Assembly: GCF_016834455.1 (NCBI RefSeq)
Contig: NZ_CP069213.1
Span: 1-47,500 of the forward strand
Direction: 5' to 3'
Origin: Shewanella litorisediminis
GTDB lineage: Bacteria > Pseudomonadota > Gammaproteobacteria > Enterobacterales > Shewanellaceae
Length of the DNA stretch: 47,500 nucleotides
The first letter of the stretch is position 1, and every line of letters begins with the position of its first letter. Positions 41,182 to 47,500 of the stretch are shown piece by piece. The position numbers and the translations under genes were made by a program. Under the pieces are notes generated by a model. That model ran no database searches and was not told the DNA's origin. It saw only the letters and a program-made list of their open reading frames with translations.

Positions 41182-41210
41182 AAAAAAGGAGACCGTGGGT
41201 CTCCTTTTTT
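41182..41210. terminator. Bidirectional terminator after smg
   Basis: AAAAAAGGAGACC (41182-41194) pairs with GGTCTCCTTTTTT (41198-41210) around a GTG loop. It serves dprA-smg and the convergent M9 peptidase gene. Confidence 0.9.
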
Positions 41211-41217
41211 ATTGCTG

Positions 41218-42957
41218 TCAGAAATGAAAGTGCAGCCCATCGGAGGTTAAATGAGGCGGCTGCAAATAGTCACGGTAGGCATAGCGGTTGATTTTGCGGG
41301 GCAGGGCATCAGTGGCGGTGGGGGTTACGTTGGGGGATTCAAGCAGCGTTGCCAGCCAATCACTGAATGCGGTTTGTTCATTTGCCGCCAAGGTCTGCAA
41401 CCGGGTCTCGTAGCCTTCGAAATAATCGGTTTTCAGATGCTTTACTATTTCCTTCAGGGCATTGGGCCGCTGCTCCGCGAGAAAACGGATCGCGAGATAA
41501 CTCCATCTATAGGTCCTGTCCAAGCCATCCTGATATTCGGTGGCAAAAATCTCAGCAAGCGAAGGGGTTGATGCCTGCTTTTCTCGGGCAAGCGCCATAG
41601 CTTCAGGATTTTCAGTGCCTTTTGACACATATTCCGCCAGCCCTTCCGCCCACCACACCATCTTGCCCGGAAAGTGACCGAAACCACCGTACTTTACAAA
41701 GCGACCATCAAGATAATGCACGTACTCGTGATTCAGGTTCCAGATGGCAAACTCAGGCGCAATCCACCATTGGCGGAAGGCGAAAAAGCTCGCCTGGTTA
41801 CCGGGTTTGGAAGGTGTTCCTTCGATATACATGCCGCCATTGTCTGTGCCTATGTCAAACAGCAGCTGTCCGTAGGCGTTGTATTGGCTCCAGTTTTTGA
41901 AGGCAACGACCTGCAGGGCTTCGTTGAAGTCGTTCGCGGTGGGTAGCCTTTGGGTATCGAGAAGCTCGTGGAAGCTGTTTTCCTGGGAGATTAATCGGGT
42001 GCAGCTTTCGGCAAACTCAGCGGTGGTCAAATCCTGAGACAGGATATACAGACGCTCGGAGCAAGCGTGGCGTTGGGGCAGCACCTGAGTCAGTTCCGGG
42101 ATAACACAGAGTTCATCCTGCTCGCAGGCCTCTTTTCCGCCAAAGCGGTTGACGTGGTAGCCAAGGGTATAGGTTGCTTTGGCGGCACTCCCTCGAATGG
42201 CGGCATCGGCGCTGGCAATGCCCTTAACTGCATTATCCAACTTGAGTTCCTCTGGTGTCGTTTCGCCATTTTCGCCAGCAGGCAGAGTCAGGCGATAGAG
42301 TGCCAGTGCCCAGTAGGCGTTCATTCTCGGCCAGTCATCAGCGCCTTGGATGGCGGCGCTGCTGCGAGCAAAGTTAAGCAGAGCAGCGTCAGCTTCTGAT
42401 GCAAGCATGATCTTGGTTAGGCGGCTATCGGGGTGTTTACGGCTCTCAAACAATAAAAAGCCGTAGGCTCTGAGGGTTTCCCACAGGGCATAGTCCCGCC
42501 CAATCGACACAGGTTCAGCTGCCAATTGCGTGAGCTGCACTGCCAACATTTCAAGAAAAGGGACAATCTCATCGCCGCGGGCTTTATCGGCGAGGAATCG
42601 ATAACCCACCACGGCAATTTGTTCCCGGGTGCTGTCAGGCGCTGTTTGAGCTGAGCGCGACAAAATCGTGGCAAGGCGTGATGCTCGCTTTTCATCCATC
42701 ACATCCATGTCACCGAAATAGCTGTAGGCGCGAAGATAGATCAGCAGCTTTTTGTGATCAGCTTCTGGCTGCTCAAGCAGTGCCAGTGCCAGATTGAAAT
42801 TGGCCTGGCTGTAGAGTTCGGTATCTGCCGCCAAGACATCTTCTATGACGGCAAGCCTTGGCGTTAAAGTATCAGTCAATTCGACGATTGATGTGGGAGT
42901 TTGGTTACAGCCAGTGAGGCCGAACAGCAGGCAGAGGGCGAGGGTTTTTGCTTTCAC
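41218..42957 (-). CDS. M9 (microbial collagenase-like) metallopeptidase lipoprotein
   Basis: A 579-residue protein with a lipoprotein signal ending in the lipobox LTGC (Cys17), so it should be membrane-anchored. The N-terminal half is helical and repetitive, like the activator domain of bacterial collagenases. The C-terminal half has the gluzincin motif HEYVH (His410, Glu411, His414), with Glu438 in WWAEGLAEYVS as the likely third zinc ligand. No PKD or collagen-binding domain follows. Collagen itself need not be the substrate. The gene interrupts the otherwise conserved dprA-smg-yrdD-tsaC order on the opposite strand. Confidence 0.87.
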   Translation of the reverse strand: MKAKTLALCLLFGLTGCNQTPTSIVELTDTLTPRLAVIEDVLAADTELYSQANFNLALALLEQPEADHKKLLIYLRAYSYFGDMDVMDEKRASRLATILSRSAQTAPDSTREQIAVVGYRFLADKARGDEIVPFLEMLAVQLTQLAAEPVSIGRDYALWETLRAYGFLLFESRKHPDSRLTKIMLASEADAALLNFARSSAAIQGADDWPRMNAYWALALYRLTLPAGENGETTPEELKLDNAVKGIASADAAIRGSAAKATYTLGYHVNRFGGKEACEQDELCVIPELTQVLPQRHACSERLYILSQDLTTAEFAESCTRLISQENSFHELLDTQRLPTANDFNEALQVVAFKNWSQYNAYGQLLFDIGTDNGGMYIEGTPSKPGNQASFFAFRQWWIAPEFAIWNLNHEYVHYLDGRFVKYGGFGHFPGKMVWWAEGLAEYVSKGTENPEAMALAREKQASTPSLAEIFATEYQDGLDRTYRWSYLAIRFLAEQRPNALKEIVKHLKTDYFEGYETRLQTLAANEQTAFSDWLATLLESPNVTPTATDALPRKINRYAYRDYLQPPHLTSDGLHFHF

Positions 42958-43075
42958 TTTCAGTCTCTATTGTTATTTTGGATACAATATAACATCGTGC
43001 GTTTGAGCTTGCACCCCTCTCCATCCGGCCTTGCCTGATGTTAATCATCGCTTGGCGGCAACCATTGCAGAGTGT

Positions 43076-43101
43076 TAACCACGGTTTGGAGTCCATGGTT
43101 A
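43076..43101. repeat. Inverted repeat upstream of yrdD
   Basis: TAACCACGG (43076-43084) and CCATGGTTA (43093-43101) pair with one mismatch around an eight-base loop, in the 220-base divergent region between the M9 peptidase gene and yrdD. It could be an operator; there is no other evidence. Confidence 0.3.
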
Positions 43102-43177
43102 GGGTTATTCACCCCCGTTGGCTTTCAGCCAGGCCTGCCAGTTGCTAAAATGGCTGCAGTTTGCAGTAGAGGTCGCC

Positions 43178-43741
43178 ATGTCCAAAATAGATCACAGCCT
43201 GTTCAGTGCCCACGAGCACGCTCTGGAGCGCGAGTTTGAGCTCTGCCCCGAGTGCGGCAGCGAGCTGTCGGTCCGCCACAGCAAGCATGGCAGTTTTGTC
43301 GGCTGCAACAATTACCCCAATTGCCAATATACCCGTCCCCTGGTTCAGCACGAATCCATCGAAACCCAGGTTATAGAAGGCTCAGCCTGCCCCGAGTGTG
43401 GCCACGAGCTGGCGGTTAAATCTGGCCGGTTCGGTATTTTCATCGGTTGTACCCAATACCCACAGTGCCACCATATTGAGAAACTCGATCAGGCCGCGCC
43501 GGAAGAGGCCGTAGCCTGCCCGGTATGCAAAGCCGGTTTGATGGAGCACAGAACCAACCGCTACGGTAAAGGTTTTTACGCCTGTTCCTGTTATCCCAAG
43601 TGCAAGTTTTTGGTGAACTACCCGCCAGTAGCAGAGACCTGCCCAGACTGTGGCTTCGGCCTCTTGGTGCAGCGAAAAGGTGCCAGTGGCACACGACTCG
43701 AGTGCCCCAATAAACCGTGTAAATACAAACGGCCTCTTTGA
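43178..43741 (+). CDS. yrdD: YrdD, topoisomerase-type C4 zinc-finger protein
   Basis: A 187-residue protein made of four tandem C4 zinc ribbons like those at the C-terminus of topoisomerase I. The CPxC pairs are CPEC, CPEC, CPVC and CPDC, each followed by a second cysteine pair such as CNNYPNC. There is no topoisomerase catalytic domain, so it probably binds single-stranded nucleic acid. ATG 43178 has GAGG upstream; the open frame begins at 43118. It stands before tsaC, as in E. coli. Confidence 0.92.
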   Translation: MSKIDHSLFSAHEHALEREFELCPECGSELSVRHSKHGSFVGCNNYPNCQYTRPLVQHESIETQVIEGSACPECGHELAVKSGRFGIFIGCTQYPQCHHIEKLDQAAPEEAVACPVCKAGLMEHRTNRYGKGFYACSCYPKCKFLVNYPPVAETCPDCGFGLLVQRKGASGTRLECPNKPCKYKRPL

Positions 43742-43848
43742 GCCTGGTCGCATTTCTTTTAGCTTGTCCCCCATGTCGCTATAATGAGCGCCCTGCCAAA
43801 TGATGGGGTGGTATTGGCGCAAATTTATCAATCTTTGAGATGACGTTA

Positions 43849-45340
<1,492 letters not shown>

Positions 45341-45350
45341 TTCATGAAGA

Positions 45351-45384
45351 TAACCAATAAGCTTGAAAAATAGCTTATTGGTTA
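45351..45384. terminator. Long inverted repeat between hemF and the truncated haemoglobin gene
   Basis: A perfect 13-base stem, TAACCAATAAGCT (45351-45363) and AGCTTATTGGTTA (45372-45384), with an eight-base loop. The right arm includes the last codons and stop of the haemoglobin gene. No T tract follows on either strand, so it is not a classic intrinsic terminator, but it lies where convergent transcription must end. Confidence 0.5.
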
Positions 45385-45806
45385 CGCATATGGTCTGCCA
45401 GGGTAGCAATGGCCTGGTAGATCACTTTGCGGTGCTCTTCGTTATCCACTGCTTTTTCCAGCGCATGCTCCATGCAAACAAGCCACTGATCCCGCATTTG
45501 CTCATCAATGGCGAAGGGCATGTGCCTCGCCCGCAGGGCAGGATGGCCATACTTTTGCTGAAAAAGCTGAGGCCCGCCGAGCCAGCCGCTCAAAAACTCA
45601 TACAGCTTTTGCTCTGAGTGCTCGATGGGGCCCGGGTGCATTGCCAGCAGCTTTTGAGTGTCTTCGCCCTGCTGCATACGGGCGTAAAACTGCTTGGCGA
45701 TGGCGCGTATGGTCTTGTCGCCGCCTATCATGTCATAGGCGTTGGACTGATTCGGATCTCGGTCATCCTGAGGCTGTTGGCGGAATATCTTCTTTATCCA
45801 GTTCAT
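45375..45806 (-). CDS. Group II truncated haemoglobin
   Basis: A 143-residue protein of the truncated haemoglobin O type. Recognisable are [18 protein letters not shown] with Tyr41 (B10), the proximal histidine His95 in RHMPF, and Trp108 (G8) in DQWLVCM, the residues typical of group II. Members bind oxygen or nitric oxide and may act in redox or nitrosative defence. The open frame runs far upstream to 46049, overlapping aroE, but ATG 45806 gives the normal length. Its position beside hemF links it to haem supply. Confidence 0.93.
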   Translation of the reverse strand: MNWIKKIFRQQPQDDRDPNQSNAYDMIGGDKTIRAIAKQFYARMQQGEDTQKLLAMHPGPIEHSEQKLYEFLSGWLGGPQLFQQKYGHPALRARHMPFAIDEQMRDQWLVCMEHALEKAVDNEEHRKVIYQAIATLADHMRNQ

Positions 45807-45972
45807 TTTGCTACTCAGTGGAATACTGTTTTTCGCTGGCAATAACTGCCGGGCAGTATACATCAGCGTCGGTTTTTGTTGTGTACCTGAAAATTGTGCA
45901 GCACGGCGGCATTGCCGTAACCAAAAGGGCAAGGGTAGACTGAAGCCAATCCTCTCAGCCGATTTGTTATCC

Positions 45973-46794
45973 ATGACAGACAGATACGCCGTGTTTGGCA
46001 ATCCCATCAGCCACAGTAAGTCACCGCAAATACATGCCATGTTTGCCAAAGAAACAGGGCAGTCCCTCAGTTATGAGGCAATACTGGCACCTCTGGAAGG
46101 CTTTGCCGAAGCCGTCGCCGCATTTATGGCAGAGGGCGGTAGAGGGGCGAATGTGACAGTGCCCTTTAAAGAGCAGGCTTTTGCCCTGAGCGATGAACTC
46201 AGTGATGACGCCCGCATTGCCGGTGCAGTCAATACCCTGATAAAGCTGCCGGATGGACGCCTTCGGGGTGATAACACTGACGGTATGGGCCTGGTGGCCG
46301 ATTTAATCAGGCACGGTGTCGAGTTAAGCGGTAAGCGGGTTCTTTTGGTGGGAGCCGGTGGGGCGGCCCGTGGTGCTTTATTGCCGCTCGTTCGGGCTGG
46401 CGCCAAACTGACCATCAGCAATCGAACACTGAGTAAGGCCGAAGCGCTGGCGGCGCTGTGTCCTGAGGCCAATATTGAACTTATTGAAGGTAGCCAAATT
46501 CGAAGTGCCTTCGATGTGATTATTAACTCAACATCGGCGAGCCTCAGTGGTGACTTGCCAGCCCTGTCAGCGAGCGCTATCGACAATCAGACCGTGTGTT
46601 ATGACATGATGTATGGAGCAAAGCCGACAGTTTTTAATGAGTGGGCTCAGTCGTTGGGGGCAAAAGCCTGTATCGATGGCCTGGGTATGTTGGTAGGTCA
46701 GGCCGCTGAAAGCTTTTATTTATGGCGCAAAGTAAGGCCCAATGCTGCGCCCGTGCTGCAAACCCTGCGGCAGAGTCTTATTTCAGGAGTGTAA
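45973..46794 (+). CDS. aroE: Shikimate dehydrogenase (NADP+)
   Basis: AroE reduces 3-dehydroshikimate to shikimate in the aromatic amino acid pathway. The 273-residue product has the substrate site SHSKSP, NVTVPFK with catalytic Lys66, and NTDGMG with catalytic Asp103. A Rossmann NADP site, [13 protein letters not shown], follows. ATG 45973 is chosen ([11 protein letters not shown]); the open frame starts at 45808. The DUF1488 gene follows after two bases. Confidence 0.96.
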   Translation: MTDRYAVFGNPISHSKSPQIHAMFAKETGQSLSYEAILAPLEGFAEAVAAFMAEGGRGANVTVPFKEQAFALSDELSDDARIAGAVNTLIKLPDGRLRGDNTDGMGLVADLIRHGVELSGKRVLLVGAGGAARGALLPLVRAGAKLTISNRTLSKAEALAALCPEANIELIEGSQIRSAFDVIINSTSASLSGDLPALSASAIDNQTVCYDMMYGAKPTVFNEWAQSLGAKACIDGLGMLVGQAAESFYLWRKVRPNAAPVLQTLRQSLISGV

Positions 46795-46796
46795 AT

Positions 46797-47054
46797 ATGA
46801 ATCAAAGCATTATCTTTGCAGATGCAATTTCCATCGATGGCAAGAAGCAGCAACTGATGCTGGTGGCCCATCAGCAGGGGATGCGTATTGAATGTGTTCT
46901 GCCCTTTGAGCGTCTCAGCGCCTTAAGCGGAGAAGAGGTGACTGTTACCAACGCCGCGGCCTTACTCGAAACCGTGCGTTTTGAAGTGGAAGAGATGGCT
47001 GAGTCACTCATCGAAGAAGATGCCTTCGATGAGTGGGGGCGGATAGAGCTTTAA
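46797..47054 (+). CDS. DUF1488 family protein (YrdB-like)
   Basis: A small acidic protein of 85 residues, matching E. coli YrdB in length and position between aroE and yrdA. The function is unknown. ATG 46797 has a clear AGGAG ribosome-binding site. Its TAA overlaps the convergent yrdA stop in the shared bases TTAA. Confidence 0.9.
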   Translation: MNQSIIFADAISIDGKKQQLMLVAHQQGMRIECVLPFERLSALSGEEVTVTNAAALLETVRFEVEEMAESLIEEDAFDEWGRIEL

Positions 47055-47500
47055 GCGGGAGATTGCTCCTGCAGATATTCATCTTTCAGCAGTACGTAGT
47101 TTTGGGCTGACTGGGGGAGAAACTTAAGTTCAGCTTCGGTCAGCGGTCTGGCCTGCTTGGCCGGGCTGCCTACATAGAGATAACCACTCTCCAATACTTT
47201 ACCGGGTGGCACCAGGGAACCCGCACCCAATATCACGTCATCACTCACATGGGCGCCGTCCAGTATAATAGCGCCCATACCAATCAGTACCCGGTTGCCC
47301 ACGGTGCAACCATGCAACATGGCCTTGTGGCCGACAGTGACGTCATCACCAATAATCAATGGGTGGCCATCTGGCTTGGCTGGCGTTTTACGGGTGACGT
47401 GCAAAATAGTGCCGTCCTGGATGCTGGTTCTTTTTCCTATGCGGATATGATTCACATCGCCACGGGCGGCAACCATGGGCCAAACACTGGCATCATCACC
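47051..47500 (-). CDS. yrdA: Gamma carbonic anhydrase-like protein YrdA (5' end outside the window)
   Basis: The visible 149 codons encode a left-handed beta-helix protein with hexapeptide repeats. RGDVNHIRIG, TSIQDGTILHVT, VTVGHKAMLHG and GMGAIILDGA carry the histidines expected for the metal site of gamma carbonic anhydrase-like proteins. The frame is open through the window edge (preceded by DDASVWPMVAA), so the start lies beyond 47500. An internal ATG at 47476 is not the true start. Catalytic activity of YrdA-type members is uncertain. Confidence 0.92.
   Translation of the reverse strand, partial: GDDASVWPMVAARGDVNHIRIGKRTSIQDGTILHVTRKTPAKPDGHPLIIGDDVTVGHKAMLHGCTVGNRVLIGMGAIILDGAHVSDDVILGAGSLVPPGKVLESGYLYVGSPAKQARPLTEAELKFLPQSAQNYVLLKDEYLQEQSPA

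Noticed and set aside
45807..46049. N-terminal extension of the truncated haemoglobin across aroE
   Set aside because: The extra 81 codons overlap aroE, lack globin similarity and would make the protein far longer than the family.

Overview
The window looks like the replication-origin-proximal segment of a gammaproteobacterial chromosome, most likely a Shewanella (marine or estuarine, moderate GC). It opens exactly at the GTG start of dnaA and continues dnaN-recF-gyrB. The further order glyQS, fadBA, pepQ-yigZ-trkH-hemG, trkA-rsmB-fmt-def, dprA-smg-yrdD-tsaC-hemF-aroE-yrdB-yrdA matches the arrangement I recall for this genus. The species is inferred from gene order and protein similarity by eye; no database was searched.

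Region 1 (1-6.2 kb) holds the initiator, sliding clamp, RecF and gyrase B, closed by a strong bidirectional terminator. Region 2 (6.2-12.5 kb) is accessory metabolism. After a small envelope protein of unknown function comes a minus-strand operon pxpB-pxpC-pxpA-DUF969-DUF979-pcp-nudix, whose members overlap or abut. It appears to be a complete module for releasing, importing and opening 5-oxoproline (pyroglutamate). A divergent HDOD-domain signalling protein follows. Region 3 (13.6-24 kb) carries glyQS, tag, a 1062-residue secreted beta-propeller/amidohydrolase, tusA, a chemoreceptor and a small IS200-type insertion sequence. Region 4 (24-32.7 kb) carries the fatty-acid beta-oxidation operon fadBA, divergent pepQ-yigZ, then trkH-hemG, an HlyU/YgaV-like ArsR regulator and a second hemG. 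Region 5 (32.7-38.4 kb) is a minus-strand operon def-fmt-rsmB-trkA-trkH2: translation initiation, rRNA methylation and potassium uptake. Region 6 (38.5-47.5 kb) carries a LysM protein, dprA, smg, an M9-type peptidase lipoprotein, yrdD, tsaC, hemF, a truncated haemoglobin, aroE, a YrdB-like protein and the 3' part of yrdA, which runs off the window.

Overlaid on the genes is a chromosome-scale signal. Five close matches to the ParB-binding site parS (consensus TGTTYCACGTGRAACA) lie between 10.3 and 23.4 kb; three are perfect and two have 15 of 16 bases. Two are inside coding sequence, one forms the stem of a transcription terminator, and one abuts a terminator. This is probably the right-hand part of the origin partition region. 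Other points of note are a composite inverted repeat in front of the HlyU-like regulator, the mirrored trkH-hemG / hemG-trkH paralogues, a palindrome between fadB and pepQ, and the lack of a conventional start codon for the N-terminus of dprA. I saw no tRNA, rRNA or CRISPR array.
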